Positions 8,018-19,071 of a stretch of DNA of 64,000 nucleotides are shown here, in pieces. Source of the stretch: Acidimicrobiaceae bacterium (GTDB lineage: Bacteria; Actinomycetota; Acidimicrobiia; Acidimicrobiales; Ilumatobacteraceae); contig JADKGZ010000019.1 in assembly GCA_016722025.1 (NCBI GenBank), positions 24,504-88,503 on the forward strand. The letters run 5' to 3'. The translations under genes were made by a program, and so were the position numbers. The notes below the pieces were generated by a model. It was not told the origin of the DNA. It worked only from the letters and a program-made list of their open reading frames with translations, and searched no databases. Within the stretch, counting starts at the first letter, position 1. Every line of letters starts with the position of its first letter.

Positions 8018-9038
8018 CTAGTCGAACAGGGCCTGCGGGCGATCGGCGGCCGGCACCGGCAGGCCGATGTGTGCGTAGGCCGCGGGCATCGCAATGCGAC
8101 CGCGAGGCGTGCGGGCCAACAGGCCTTGCTGGATGAGGAACGGCTCGTACATGTCCTCCACCGTCTCGGGCTGCTCGCCGACACTGATGGCCACGGTGCT
8201 GAGCCCCACCGGGCCACCCGCGAACTGCTGGCAGATGGCGTTGAGGATGGCGCGGTCGACCTTGTCGAGGCCGCGCTCGTCGACACCGAACACCTTCAAG
8301 CCTTCGCGGGCGGTGGACTCGGCGATGGTGCCATCGCCGCGAACCTCGGCGAAGTCGCGAACACGGCGCAGCAGCCGGTTCGCGATGCGCGGCGTGCCGC
8401 GCGATCGGCGAGCGATCTCCCAAGCGCCTTCCGCGGAGATGCGCACGCGCAAGATGCCGGCGGCGCGACGCACGATGGCCTCCAGCTCGTCGTCGGCGTA
8501 GTAGTCGAGCCGGGCGACGAGGCCGAAGCGATCGCGCAGCGGGCCGGTGATCATGCCGGTGCGCGTGGTGGCGCCCACCAACGTGAACGGGGGAAGGGTG
8601 AGTCGGATGCTCGACGCTGCCGGGCCTTTGCCGACGACGATGTCGAGCTGGAAGTCTTCCATTGCCGGATACAGGATCTCTTCCACCGCTCGCGAGAGGC
8701 GATGGATCTCGTCGATGAACAGCACGTCGCCTTCCTCGAGCTTGGTGAGGATGGCGGCGAGGTCGCCGGCCCGCTCGAGTGCCGGACCGGAGGTGATGTG
8801 CATGTGCACCCCCATCTCGGCGGCGACGATGCCGGCCATCGAGGTCTTCCCCAAGCCGGGTGGGCCCGCCAGCAGCAGGTGGTCGGCGGGCTGGCCGCGC
8901 ATCTTGGCCGCTTCCAGGACGATGGAGAGGTGCTCCTTCAGCTCGCGCTGGCCAACGAACTCGCTGAGCCGCCGCGGCCGAAGCCCGACTTCGTCGACCT
9001 CCTCGTGGTCGTCGACCGTCGCCGGTTCAAGGAACTCG

Positions 9039-9046
<8 letters not shown>
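8018..9046 (-). CDS. ruvB: Holliday junction branch migration helicase RuvB
   Basis: The hexameric AAA+ motor that drives branch migration with RuvA during recombination repair. Walker A is GPPGLGKTS, Walker B LFIDEIHR, and the sensor region GATTRTG follows. At 342 aa it is full length. Its GTG start overlaps the ruvA stop by 8 bp (GTGCGTGA), so translation is coupled. It is the last gene of ruvC-ruvA-ruvB and ends in TAG at the expected C-terminus. Confidence 0.97.
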
Positions 9047-9628
<582 letters not shown>

Positions 9629-9632
<4 letters not shown>

Positions 9633-10150
9633 CTGGCCACCGCCTGTGCGATGCGGCGGCGCATGGGCGCCGCGGCGATGTAGCACAACGCCAACGCCGC
9701 GGCGTCGGCAGCGTCGGCGGGCTTGGGCGGTGCCGACAGGCCCAGCCGGGCCTGCACCATCCGTTGCACCTGCGCCTTGTCGGCACCGCCCCAACCGGCC
9801 ACGCAATCCTTCACCTGGTTGGGGGTGAACTGGACGACATCACAACCGAAGGCCGCCGCTTCGGCCAGGGCGAGCCCACTGGCCTGCCCGACGCTCATGG
9901 CGGTGCGCACGTTGGTCTGGAAGAACACCTGCTCGACCGCCACTGCGAACGGCCGGTACTGCTGCAGCAGCAGCACCAGCTCCCCCTTCAGCTCGGCCAG
10001 CCGCGTGGGCAGCGGATCGGTGGGCGGAGTGCGGATGACACCGAGCGCGATGGGCCGTACGGTGTTGCCGGCCGCGTGCAGCACCGCGTAACCACAACGC
10101 GTGAGACCCGGGTCGATTCCCAGCACCACGGCTTCATCGCGTACGAACAC
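9629..10150 (-). CDS. ruvC: Crossover junction endodeoxyribonuclease RuvC
   Basis: The resolvase that nicks Holliday junctions, 173 aa. The RNase H-like fold begins GIDPGLTRCGY (catalytic Asp13). The second acid lies in VEQVFFQTN, and the C-terminal aspartates in ADAADAAALA. The GTG start at 10150 leaves 67 bp to the divergent lipoprotein gene, so the ruvCAB promoter must lie there. The start was fixed by the canonical N-terminus. Confidence 0.95.
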
Positions 10151-10217
10151 GCGTACGAGGCTAGCGGATGATGCGCCCGGGTCCGGGGACCATCGAGCGA
10201 TGTGGCAACGTTGCCCG

Positions 10218-12289
10218 ATGCGCCGTCGTGCCGTCTGCTTGCTCGCCTTCACCGCCATGCTCGCCGCTGCGTGCAGCGACGAGCCGCCCGCAACCGGCAG
10301 CACCGCCGTCACCGAGCGCACCGATGGCGCTGCCGGCTCCACCGAGGCTGCCGGCACCGAGGTGGCGACACCAGACGAGGCAACACCCGACGACACCCTC
10401 CCCGAGGATGCCATCCTCGACATCTCGCTGGCGTGCGACCCGCTCGACGAGCGCGCTTGCCTGCTGCCGTGGCCCAACGATGCCTTCACCGTCCCCGATG
10501 CATCCACCGACACCGGTCGCCGGCTCGACATCCACCCTGCGAGCGCTCCCGCCAACGCGACGGGCACACCCATCGATGTCACCGATCAGAACCGCGCCGA
10601 CGGCTTCTCGCCGGGTTCCGCCGTGCTCGCGCTGGTGCCCGGTCTCGATGTGCAGGCCACGGGCATCGCACCCAGCACCGACATCGGCTCATCGTTGGCC
10701 CCCGACGCGCCCATCGTGCTGCTCGACACCACCACCGGCCGACGAGTGCCCTACTGGGGCGAGCTCGACGCGCCGGCACCCGACGGCGACCAACTGTTGA
10801 TGATCCACCCGGCGACGAGCCTCGGCGAAGGCCATCACCTGGTGGTGGCCCTGCGCGAGATGAAGGACTCCAGCGGCGCCGTCATCGAACGCACGACGGC
10901 GTTCCAGGCGGCCATCGACGGCACACCGGAGCCACTCGAGCGGGCGAGGGCCTTCCGCGAGATGCTGGCAACGCTGGCTGACGCGGGAGTGCCCGACGGC
11001 GACTTGTACCTGGCATGGGACTTCACGGTCGCCAGCGCGCGCAGCCTCAGTGGTCGCATGTTGCACATCCGCGAGCAGGCCTACGCGGCACTCGGCGACG
11101 CAGCGCCCGCGTTCGCCATCACAGCGGCGGCCGACGACGGCAACGTGCGCACCATCGACGGCACCTATGAGGTGCCCAACTTCCTCACCGCCGACGGTTC
11201 TCCCGGCAACACCTTCACCCTCGACGCCGACGGCCTGCCCATGCGCAGCACGGGCTCACCCACCTTCTCGGCGAGCTTCCGCTGCGTGGTGCCCGTCGCC
11301 GCCAGTTCCCCGTGCCGGCCATCGTGTACGGGCACGGTCTGCTCGGCAACCGCGGCGAAGTCGACGCGCTCTCGTTCGCCGCCGAGCTCGGCGTCGCTGC
11401 CGCCTGCGCCACCGATGAGATCGGCATGAGCACCGACGACATCGGCAACCTGGCCGCCATCCTCGGCGACCTCTCGCACTTCGACCAGCAAGCCGACCGC
11501 ATGCAGCAGGGTTTGCTCAACCAGCAGTTCCTCGGCCGCTTGCTCAACCACCCGGCCGGGTTCGCGTCGTCACCGGAGTTCCAGGCCGCTACCGGCATAC
11601 CGTTGGTCGCGATCGGCGAGACGCAGTTCGTGGGCAACAGCCAAGGTGGCATCCTCGGTGGCGCGGCGAGCGCCGTCAGCAGCGAGTGGTCGCGCGTGGT
11701 GCTCGGCGTGCCCGGCATCAACTACTCGCTGCTGCTGCCTCGCTCCAGCGATTGGCCCGAGTTCCAGACCATCTTCGACGTCGCCTACACCGACCCGGTG
11801 AACCGTGTGCTGGCACTGCAGCTCATCCAGCTGCTGTGGGATCGCGGCGAGAACGACGGGTACGCGCAGCACCTCACCACCGCGCCGTACCCGGGCATCG
11901 ACGCCAAGCAAGTGCTGATGGTGCAGGCCTTCGGCGACCACCAGGTGTCCAACGTCGCCACCGAGGTGCTGGCGCGCACACTGGGCGCGAGCGTGCACGA
12001 GCCGGCGATCGGCCCGGGGCGCAGCAACGACGTCGACCCGCTGTGGGGCATCGCCGCGTACGACCCTGGTGCCGCCACCAACGGCGTGCTGGTGCTGTGG
12101 GACTTCGGCACACCGGCCCCACCACCGGTGAACCTGCCGCCGACCGAACCCGAGTACGGCACCGATCCGCACGGTGCCGGCAGCAATGAGCCGCTGGTGC
12201 TGCAGCAGGCGCTCACGTTCCTGTTCAGCGGTCAGTTCGTCGACGTGTGCGCCGCGGCTCCGTGCCGCAGCGATGTGCTCGGCGGCTAG
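10218..12289 (+). pseudogene. Secreted lipoprotein, alpha/beta hydrolase (lipase-like), frameshifted
   Basis: ATG 10218 begins a lipoprotein signal (MRRRAVCLL then LAAAC) followed by a Thr/Ala-rich linker. The frame shifts once near 11295-11302, after which the protein continues IVYGHGLLGNRGE and GNSQGGILGG. These are the oxyanion and nucleophile motifs of an alpha/beta hydrolase; the serine in GNSQGG is the likely nucleophile. Joined, the product would be about 690 residues, an exported hydrolase on the cell surface. Its stop codon shares the bases CTAG with the convergent bcp stop. A single indel explains the break, so sequencing error is likely. Confidence 0.7.
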
Positions 12290-12741
12290 CGCGGCAGGCC
12301 GAGCAAGACGTCGACCAGCTCGCCGACCGGCCGGAACGTGAGCCCGGCGATGGCACGGTGCACGTAGCGCACGATGCCCTCGCGATCGACGATGAACACG
12401 CTGCGGCGAGGAAAGCCCAGCGGGCCGAGCGTGCCGTACGCCGCGGCCACCACCTTGTCGGTGTCGGCCAGAAGCGGAAACCTGAACCCGTGCTTGAGGG
12501 CGAACTTCTCGTGGCTCTCCACGCTCTGGGCCGAGATCGCGACCACCTGCGCGTCGAGCGCTTCGAACTGCGACAGATCGTCGTTGTAGCTGTTGAGCTG
12601 CTTCGTGCACACCGGCGTGTCGTCGCCAGGGTAGAAGACCAGCACCAACGGCTTGCCTGCGTAGTCGCTCAGCGATGCCTCGCCGCCGCCGGTGGACGGC
12701 AGCGTGAACGACGGAGCGGAGTCACCGACCGAGATGCTCAC
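12286..12741 (-). CDS. bcp: Peroxiredoxin, Bcp/AhpC-TSA family
   Basis: A thiol peroxidase of about 151 aa that reduces hydroperoxides. The peroxidatic cysteine is in DDTPVCTKQL, the position used by Bcp-type enzymes, and PLLADTDK and RSVFIVD are the expected later strands. GTG 12741 overlaps the yebC stop by 4 bp (GTGA). The two are therefore probably co-translated. Confidence 0.9.
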   Translation of the reverse strand: MSISVGDSAPSFTLPSTGGGEASLSDYAGKPLVLVFYPGDDTPVCTKQLNSYNDDLSQFEALDAQVVAISAQSVESHEKFALKHGFRFPLLADTDKVVAAAYGTLGPLGFPRRSVFIVDREGIVRYVHRAIAGLTFRPVGELVDVLLGLPR

Positions 12742-13487
12742 TCGCCCACCGCCTCCATCAGCTCTTCGCTGATGTCGAAGTTGCTGTACACGTCTTGCAC
12801 GTCGTCGTTGTCCTCCAGCGCATCGATGATGCGCAGGATCTTGCGAGCGTCGTCGGCATCGGTGACCTCCACCGTCATGCTCGAGACCATCGTGCTCTCC
12901 GCCGACGCAACCTCGAGGCCTGCGCTCTGCAGCGCATCGCGCACGTCGAACACGTGCGCCGGGTCGCAGGTGAGCCGCCACATGCCGTCGCCGTCGTTGG
13001 CGACATCGTCGGCGCCGGCCTCCAGTGCGGCCATCATCACCGTGTCTTCGTCGCCGCCTTGCACCAGCAGCACGCCGCGGCGGCTGAACTGCCAGCCAAC
13101 GGCGCCGGGCTCAGCGAGCGCACCCCCCAACTTCGCGAAGATGTTGCGCACATCGCCGCCGCTGCGGTTGCGGTTGTCGGTGAGCACGTCGACCAGCATC
13201 GCCACCCCGCCGGGGGCGTAGCCCTCGTACGTGATCGACTCGTAGGTGCCCCCGTCGGTGACGCCTGCTCCCCGCTTCACGGCACGGTCGATTGCGTCGT
13301 TGGTCATCTGCGCCGCCTTGGCCTTCAAGATGACGGTGCGCAGCGAGGCGTTGGTGGACGGGTCGCCGCCGCCTTCGCGTGCCGCGACCTCGAGCTGGCG
13401 GGCGATCTTGTTGAACACCTTGGCCCGCGCCTTGTCGGCGGCGCCCTTCTTGTGCTTGATCGTTGCCCACTTGGAATGGCCCGACAT
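12738..13487 (-). CDS. yebC: YebC/PmpR family protein (TACO1-like)
   Basis: A 249-aa member of the YebC family, opening with the universal MSGHSKWATIKHKKG. Family members act as DNA-binding regulators or help ribosomes through difficult sequences. AGGGGA lies 8 bp before ATG 13487. It sits next to pdxT and in the neighbourhood of ruvCAB, a common grouping in actinobacteria. Confidence 0.95.
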   Translation of the reverse strand: MSGHSKWATIKHKKGAADKARAKVFNKIARQLEVAAREGGGDPSTNASLRTVILKAKAAQMTNDAIDRAVKRGAGVTDGGTYESITYEGYAPGGVAMLVDVLTDNRNRSGGDVRNIFAKLGGALAEPGAVGWQFSRRGVLLVQGGDEDTVMMAALEAGADDVANDGDGMWRLTCDPAHVFDVRDALQSAGLEVASAESTMVSSMTVEVTDADDARKILRIIDALEDNDDVQDVYSNFDISEELMEAVGE

Positions 13488-13491
13488 TGGA

Positions 13492-14121
13492 CTATCCCCT
13501 TTCCGTACTGGTCGAGCGGTGCTCGGTGGTGAATCCGTTGTGTTGCAGGAACATCTGGTGCAGCCGTGCATCTGCGGTGATCTCGGGGTGGAACGACGCC
13601 ACCATGATGTGCCCTTGCCGTGCGAGCACGGGCACGCCGTCGTGCGTGGCCAGCACCTCGACAGCGGTGCCGGTCGTCACCACCTTAGGTGCCCGGATGA
13701 AGACGGCGTGGAACGGGCGATCGAGACCGCTCACCTCGACATCGGTCTCGAAGCTGTCGACCTGGCGGCCGTAGCCGTTGCGGCGCACGCCGATGTCGAT
13801 GGCGCCGAAGCTGCGCTGGTCGGTGCGGCCGTCGAGCACCTCCTTGGCCAGCAGGATCATGCCTGCACAGGTGCCGAACACCGGCATGCCCGCGCTGATG
13901 CGCGCACTCAGCTCGTCGAACATCTGCGAGGTCTCGAGCAGCCGCGCCATGGTGGTGCTCTCGCCGCCGGGCATCACCAACGCCGCCACCCGCGCCAGGT
14001 CGGCGGGGGTGCGCACCTGCCGGGTGGCTACGTGCAGGCTGCGCAGCGCGTCTTCATGCGCGGTGAAGGCACCTTGCAGCGCCAGCACGCCGATGCAGGG
14101 AGCAGGCTGTGCCGCGTTCAC
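13492..14121 (-). CDS. pdxT: Pyridoxal 5'-phosphate synthase glutaminase subunit PdxT
   Basis: The glutaminase that supplies ammonia to PdxS for vitamin B6 synthesis, 209 aa. It has GGEST, the nucleophile cysteine in FGTCAGM, and the His-Glu pair in FHPE. GTG 14121 gives the usual start MNAAQPAPCIGVLALQG. It follows pdxS after 29 bp. Confidence 0.95.
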   Translation of the reverse strand: MNAAQPAPCIGVLALQGAFTAHEDALRSLHVATRQVRTPADLARVAALVMPGGESTTMARLLETSQMFDELSARISAGMPVFGTCAGMILLAKEVLDGRTDQRSFGAIDIGVRRNGYGRQVDSFETDVEVSGLDRPFHAVFIRAPKVVTTGTAVEVLATHDGVPVLARQGHIMVASFHPEITADARLHQMFLQHNGFTTEHRSTSTERG

Positions 14122-14150
14122 CTGGCGGCTCCGCTGCAGGCATTGCCGGA

Positions 14151-15056
14151 CTACCAGCCGCGCTCGGCGAAGCGCTGGGTCTGGTTGATCTCGTCCATTC
14201 CGATGCCGGTCATCGGCGCACCGAGGCCGCGGCTCACCTTGGCCAGGATGTCGGCGTCGCGGAAGTGAGTGGTTGCTTCCACGATTGCCTTTGCACGCGG
14301 TGACGGATCGTCGCTCTTGAAGATGCCGGAGCCGACGAACACGGCCTGCGCACCGAGCTGCATGGCCAGCGCGGCATCGGCCGGGGTGGCGATGCCACCG
14401 GCGCAGAACAACGGCACCTGCAGCCAACCGGTCTCGGCGATCTCCTGCACGAGCGGCAGCGGCGCCTGCAGCGTCTTGGCCCACTGGAACAGCTCGGCGT
14501 TGTCGGCCTGGGTGATCTTGCGAATGTCGCCGATGATGCTGCGCAGGTGACGCACCGCCTCGACGATGTTGCCGGTGCCGGCCTCGCCCTTGCTGCGGAT
14601 CATGCACGCGCCTTCGCTGATGCGGCGCAACGCTTCACCGAGGTTGGTGGCCCCGCACACGAACGGCACGGTGAACGCCCACTTGTCGATGTGGTGGGTT
14701 TCGTCGGCGGGGGTGAGCACTTCGCTCTCGTCGATGTAGTCGACACCCAGCGCTTGCAGGATCTGCGCCTCCACGAAGTGGCCGATGCGCGCCTTGGCCA
14801 TCACGGGGATGGTGACGGCGGCCTTGATGTCCTCGATCATCTGCGGATCGCTCATGCGGGCCACGCCGCCGTCACGACGGATGTCGGCGGGCACCCGCTC
14901 GAGCGCCATCACGGCACATGCACCGGCGTCTTCGGCGATCTTCGCCTGGTCGGAGTTGACGACGTCCATGATGACGCCGCCCTTCATCATTTCGGCGAGG
15001 CCACGCTTGACCTGCATGGTGCCGGTAGCGCGCGAAGGTGACGTCTGCGAGGTCAT
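14151..15056 (-). CDS. pdxS: Pyridoxal 5'-phosphate synthase lyase subunit PdxS
   Basis: The synthase that builds pyridoxal phosphate from ribose 5-phosphate, glyceraldehyde 3-phosphate and ammonia; 301 aa, a TIM barrel. Landmarks are KRGLAEMMKGGVIMDV, the lysine in MAKARIGH, and the C-terminal phosphate loop GIFKSDDP. It ends in AERGW and TAG at the normal length, which shows that TAG is an ordinary stop in this genome. Confidence 0.97.
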   Translation of the reverse strand: MTSQTSPSRATGTMQVKRGLAEMMKGGVIMDVVNSDQAKIAEDAGACAVMALERVPADIRRDGGVARMSDPQMIEDIKAAVTIPVMAKARIGHFVEAQILQALGVDYIDESEVLTPADETHHIDKWAFTVPFVCGATNLGEALRRISEGACMIRSKGEAGTGNIVEAVRHLRSIIGDIRKITQADNAELFQWAKTLQAPLPLVQEIAETGWLQVPLFCAGGIATPADAALAMQLGAQAVFVGSGIFKSDDPSPRAKAIVEATTHFRDADILAKVSRGLGAPMTGIGMDEINQTQRFAERGW

Positions 15057-15159
15057 CGGCTCAGCGTATCGGTGCCGACCTCGCGGCACCTCAGGCAAAT
15101 CCATGTGCCGGCAATGCCGACTCAGCTGGAGCACCGCCTGGGAGGGCGAAGGTGGGGCG

Positions 15160-16248
15160 TCAGGCGACCGGGTTGGCGGTGCCGACGCGGGCGAGCTCGA
15201 CGAACGAGCGGCCGGGTGTGAGCGGGATCGTCGTTCCGGCAGCATCGTGCAGGACGACAGCCGACAGCCGATCGGCGCGCGCCCACGTGCCGCGCACCAG
15301 CACCCCGCCGGTGAACACCAGCACCTCGCCGCCGCCGACGGTTTGCGCTTCCGGACTGTTGGCGTCGGCGGCGCTGGGCTGGTAGTCGACGTACATGATG
15401 ATCACGTTCTCGGTGCTCACCTGGCCGCTGAGCGCATCGTTGTGCGGGGTGCCGCCGTTGGAGCGCAGGTAGCTACCCGCCGCTGCGTCGAAGCGCCATT
15501 CGATCCGCAGGCCATCCATCTCCAGATCCACACCCGTCGCGGGCTCGCCCAGTGCGGCGTTGCCCGGCGCCAGGTACAGGAACTGCTGCGGTGGCGCGCC
15601 GGCACCCTCGGGCGCCAGGGTCCACGCGGCCGTGGTCGATGCGTACAGGTCGTGCGGCGACTTGTGTTCGTTGCTGCGGAAGAAGCCGGCCGCGCCGTAC
15701 ACGTTGCTGCGTTGGGCACTGAGGTTGACGAAGTCGCTGCTCTCGATGGCCCGGGTGACGTTGCCGTTGCCGCCGCTCCACATGAACAACGGCTGGTTGA
15801 ACGAGCCGAGCAGCAGGATGTCTTGCGTACGGCCGGATCGAATCGGCCCCACCGGGTCGGCCCCACGCGACTGGAAGACGGCGGCGAAGCGCGTCTGCAC
15901 CTCGACGATCTCCTCGAACACGATGTCGGCCTCGTTGAGACCGCTCTGCGGCCGGGCACCCGCGTTGTTGTCGATCTTCACCACCAGCGCCGGGCGCTCG
16001 GCCACGGCCGCGTCGGTGACCGGCAACCCGGTGAGCGGGTACACCGGCACCGGCGCCACGGTGGTGCTGGTTGCCGGCGTAGTGGTGGGCGCCTCGGTGC
16101 TGGTGGCCGAGACCGTGGTGGACACGGCCGCAGTCGTGACCTGGGCGACAGTGGCGAGGCTGGGCTGCGCCGATGTGCTCTCGCTGCTGCAACTCGCGGT
16201 CACCGCCAGCATCGCCGCGAGCGCGGCCAGCCGAACGGCGCGACTCAT
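15160..16248 (-). CDS. YerB-like lipoprotein (DUF3048)
   Basis: The signal peptide MSRAVRLAALAAMLAVTASC ends in a lipobox, followed by a Thr-rich linker of about 50 residues. The rest is a DUF3048/YerB domain (for example VVKIDNNAGARPQSGL and DIVFEEIVE). Members are surface proteins of unknown function. The start overlaps the htpX stop by 4 bp, so the two may be co-expressed. Confidence 0.85.
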   Translation of the reverse strand: MSRAVRLAALAAMLAVTASCSSESTSAQPSLATVAQVTTAAVSTTVSATSTEAPTTTPATSTTVAPVPVYPLTGLPVTDAAVAERPALVVKIDNNAGARPQSGLNEADIVFEEIVEVQTRFAAVFQSRGADPVGPIRSGRTQDILLLGSFNQPLFMWSGGNGNVTRAIESSDFVNLSAQRSNVYGAAGFFRSNEHKSPHDLYASTTAAWTLAPEGAGAPPQQFLYLAPGNAALGEPATGVDLEMDGLRIEWRFDAAAGSYLRSNGGTPHNDALSGQVSTENVIIMYVDYQPSAADANSPEAQTVGGGEVLVFTGGVLVRGTWARADRLSAVVLHDAAGTTIPLTPGRSFVELARVGTANPVA

Positions 16249-17150
16249 AGCTCTCTCAGCAGAGCGATTCGCTCCTCAAGCGGCGGGTGCGTGTCGAACA
16301 TCTTGTTCCACTTGCCCATCTTGCCGTGGTCGCCCACGCCCGACATCGGCTGCTCGATCCACATGTGCGCCGTGGCAGTGGATGCCGCGTGAGTGACGGT
16401 GACATCGTCGCGCAGCTTCTCCAGCGCCGAGATGAGGCCCGGTGGGTAACGGGTGAGCTGGCAGGCCGACACATCGGCCAACGTCTCGCGCTTGCGGCTG
16501 ATGGTGGCTTGCATCACTCTCGCGATGAGTGGGGCGAAGATGAGCAGCGCAAAGCCGGCGAAGGCGAGCACGTTGCCGCCACCACCACGATCGCCGTCGC
16601 GGCTCTCACGACCTCCGTTCCACCACATCATCCGGATGGCGATGTTGGTGAGGAGTGCGATCGACCCCACCAGCGTGACCGCCAGCGTGCTGACCAAGAT
16701 GTCGTAGTTGCGAATGTGCGAGAGCTCGTGCGCCAGCACGCCTTCCAGCTCCACCCGGTTCAGCTTCTCCAGCAGGCCGGTGGTGACCGCGATGGCCGCG
16801 TGCTTCGGGTCGCGGCCGGTGGCGAACGCGTTCGGCGCAGGATCGTCGACGATGAACACTCGCGGCTTGGGCAGGCCGCTGGCGATGCACAGACCCTCCA
16901 CCAGGTTGTGCAAGCGCTGGAACTCCACAGGGTCGGCCGGGCGTGCACGACTCACCTTGAGCGCGATGGCGTCGGCCTTCCAGTACGAGAAGAACGCCAT
17001 CGCGCCGGAGAAGACCAAGGCGATGAGCGTGCCGACGACACCGTTGCCGATGAGCAGGCCGAACGCGGCGCCCACCAGGCACAGCACCAGCACGAAGGAG
17101 GCGATGAGCGCGACGCTGCGCCGTTTGTTGGCGCGGATCAGTTCAAACAT
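16245..17150 (-). CDS. htpX: HtpX-like membrane metalloprotease (M48)
   Basis: A zinc protease of 301 aa that degrades misfolded membrane proteins. Two helices at the N-terminus are followed by the zinc motif HELSH, with the third ligand in RKRETLADVSACQ, and two more helices between them. LemA directly upstream is a frequent partner of HtpX. Confidence 0.93.
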   Translation of the reverse strand: MFELIRANKRRSVALIASFVLVLCLVGAAFGLLIGNGVVGTLIALVFSGAMAFFSYWKADAIALKVSRARPADPVEFQRLHNLVEGLCIASGLPKPRVFIVDDPAPNAFATGRDPKHAAIAVTTGLLEKLNRVELEGVLAHELSHIRNYDILVSTLAVTLVGSIALLTNIAIRMMWWNGGRESRDGDRGGGGNVLAFAGFALLIFAPLIARVMQATISRKRETLADVSACQLTRYPPGLISALEKLRDDVTVTHAASTATAHMWIEQPMSGVGDHGKMGKWNKMFDTHPPLEERIALLREL

Positions 17151-17157
17151 GGCCGGT

Positions 17158-17709
17158 TCAGAACTGAACCTTCGGCACCTCGCGGGCGGCCTCGTCGGTC
17201 TCGAAGTACTCGCGCTTGTCGAACTTCAACATGCGAGCGAAGAACACGGTGGGGAACGCCTGCAGCTTGTTGTTGTAGCTGAGCACGCTGTCGTTGTAGA
17301 ACTGCCGCGAGTAGGCGACGCGGCCTTCTGTGGCGCTGAGCTCTTCCTGCAACGCGAGGAAGTTCTGGTTGGCCTTGAGGTCGGGGTACGCCTCGCCGAG
17401 TGCGAACAGCTGGCGCAGGGCGCCGGTCATCTGGCCATCAGCCGCCGCCTGACCCGCCGGAGTGGCGGGGGCGGCGATCGCCGCGTTGCGAGCGTTGATG
17501 ACGGCTTCCAGGGTGGTCTTCTCGTGGGCGGCGTAGGCCTTGACGGTCTCGACCAGGTTGGGGATGAGATCGATGCGGCGCTTGAGCTGCACGTCGATCT
17601 GCGACCAGGCGTTCTCCACCTGGTTGCGGCCACGGATGAGGCCGTTGTAGCTGGCGATGGCGTAGAGCGCGAGCAGCACTACCACCACCAGGAGGATGAT
17701 CCACACCAT
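17158..17709 (-). CDS. lemA: LemA family protein
   Basis: An N-terminal membrane helix (MVWIILLVVVVLLALYAIA) is followed by long helices with YNGLIRGRNQVENAW and DVQLKRRIDLIPNLVE, the family signature. The function is unclear. It lies 7 bp upstream of htpX in the same direction, a widespread pairing. Confidence 0.92.
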   Translation of the reverse strand: MVWIILLVVVVLLALYAIASYNGLIRGRNQVENAWSQIDVQLKRRIDLIPNLVETVKAYAAHEKTTLEAVINARNAAIAAPATPAGQAAADGQMTGALRQLFALGEAYPDLKANQNFLALQEELSATEGRVAYSRQFYNDSVLSYNNKLQAFPTVFFARMLKFDKREYFETDEAAREVPKVQF

Positions 17710-17753
17710 TGTCGTTGACTCCGAGGGTCGGGGGCGCTGCGAGGGCTGCGCCG

Positions 17754-18938
17754 CTACGGCGCCATCATACGGGTGCGGCGAGCCCCGAGGGGCGACACCC
17801 GCCCGGTGGTCTCCGGCCGCGACATGAACGGCCACGGCGACATCGGCCGGCGCACACGGCTGGGAGGCGCGGCCACCTCGCGGTACATCGCGGCATAGTG
17901 CTGCGCCAGCGCCAGCATCGAGAAGTCGTCGGCACGGCGGTTGCCCGCAGCCACCAGCCGCGCAGCCAGCTGCGGCTCGCGCAGTGCGCGACCGATGGCA
18001 GCGGCCAGCGCATCCGCGTCGCCGGGGGGCACCAGCAACGAGTCGACACCGTCGGTGGCCACGTTGCGGTATCCGTCGAGCGCACTCGCGACCACGCACG
18101 TGCCGGCCGCCATTGCTTCGATGAGCACCACACCGAACGACTCGCCGTGCAGCGACGGGGCGCAGAACACATCGGCCCCTTTCAGGCGAGCGATCTTCTC
18201 CTCGTCGCTGAGCCGGCCCAGCCACTCGATTCGTGTGTCGGCCTTGGTCTGCTCTCGAAGGCGTTCGGTGTCGGGACCGTTGCTGGCCACCCACAACCGC
18301 ACCTCCGGGCCGAGCTGGGCCATGGCCGCCAGCAGCACGTCGAGACCCTTGCGTTCCTCGTGGCGCCCACAGAAGAAGATGGTGGGCGCCTCTGCTCGAA
18401 ACGGCGTGGCAGCGCGATAGTCGTGCAACTCGACGCCGTTGTACAGCACTTCGTACTCGCCCGGTACGTGCTCTTGCACCAGTGCCAACGCATCCTTGGA
18501 GACGGCGATGCGGCGAGCGATGTTCTTGGCCGCAGCCTTCATCGGCGCATTTCCGTACCGGTAGCTGGGGCTGTCGCCGGCAGCGTGGAACGTGGCGATC
18601 ACGGGTGCCGGATGCAACAACATCGCGGTCATCGGCGGCCCGGGAGCGAACGGTTCGTGGAGGTGCAGCACGTCGAACTGCTCCTCGAACAGCACCCGCA
18701 TCGTGCGCAACACGCAGGCCGGGTCGGGCGCGAGTGGCGCAATCGAACCGTTGGTCGAGGTGGGCAGGCTGTTGCCCAGCGGCGTCACGAACGTGGCCGG
18801 CGGCGGGCCATCGCAGGGGCCGAGCACCCGAGCTTCGATGCCCATGCGGCGCAGCTCGCGCGCCAAGCCCATCGCCTGCGCCTGCACGCCTCCGGGTACG
18901 GAGAGGCTGTAGGGACTGACCATTCCCACGCGCAGCAT
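17754..18938 (-). CDS. pimA: Glycosyltransferase family 4, phosphatidylinositol mannosyltransferase-like
   Basis: A GT-B fold glycosyltransferase of 394 aa that opens MLRVGMVSPYSLSVPGGVQ, very like mycobacterial PimA. The GDP-mannose site is marked by GESFGVVLIEAMAAGT, whose glutamates bind the sugar nucleotide. PimA adds the first mannose to phosphatidylinositol on the inner membrane face. The required pgsA and patA are 12 kb away rather than adjacent. GAGGAG precedes ATG 18938. The match is from memory of the family, so a related GT4 role remains possible. Confidence 0.75.
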   Translation of the reverse strand: MLRVGMVSPYSLSVPGGVQAQAMGLARELRRMGIEARVLGPCDGPPPATFVTPLGNSLPTSTNGSIAPLAPDPACVLRTMRVLFEEQFDVLHLHEPFAPGPPMTAMLLHPAPVIATFHAAGDSPSYRYGNAPMKAAAKNIARRIAVSKDALALVQEHVPGEYEVLYNGVELHDYRAATPFRAEAPTIFFCGRHEERKGLDVLLAAMAQLGPEVRLWVASNGPDTERLREQTKADTRIEWLGRLSDEEKIARLKGADVFCAPSLHGESFGVVLIEAMAAGTCVVASALDGYRNVATDGVDSLLVPPGDADALAAAIGRALREPQLAARLVAAGNRRADDFSMLALAQHYAAMYREVAAPPSRVRRPMSPWPFMSRPETTGRVSPLGARRTRMMAP

Positions 18939-19071
18939 GCGCTCCTCGTCCGGCACGGTCGCTGACCCTATCGGACACGCTCGACGGCACCGGGTGACGA
19001 ACGAGCAATCGGCTACTGTGCGGCGGGTCAGGGGTCGATCGGCCGGCCGCGTTGGCAGTGGGAGCGGGTTC

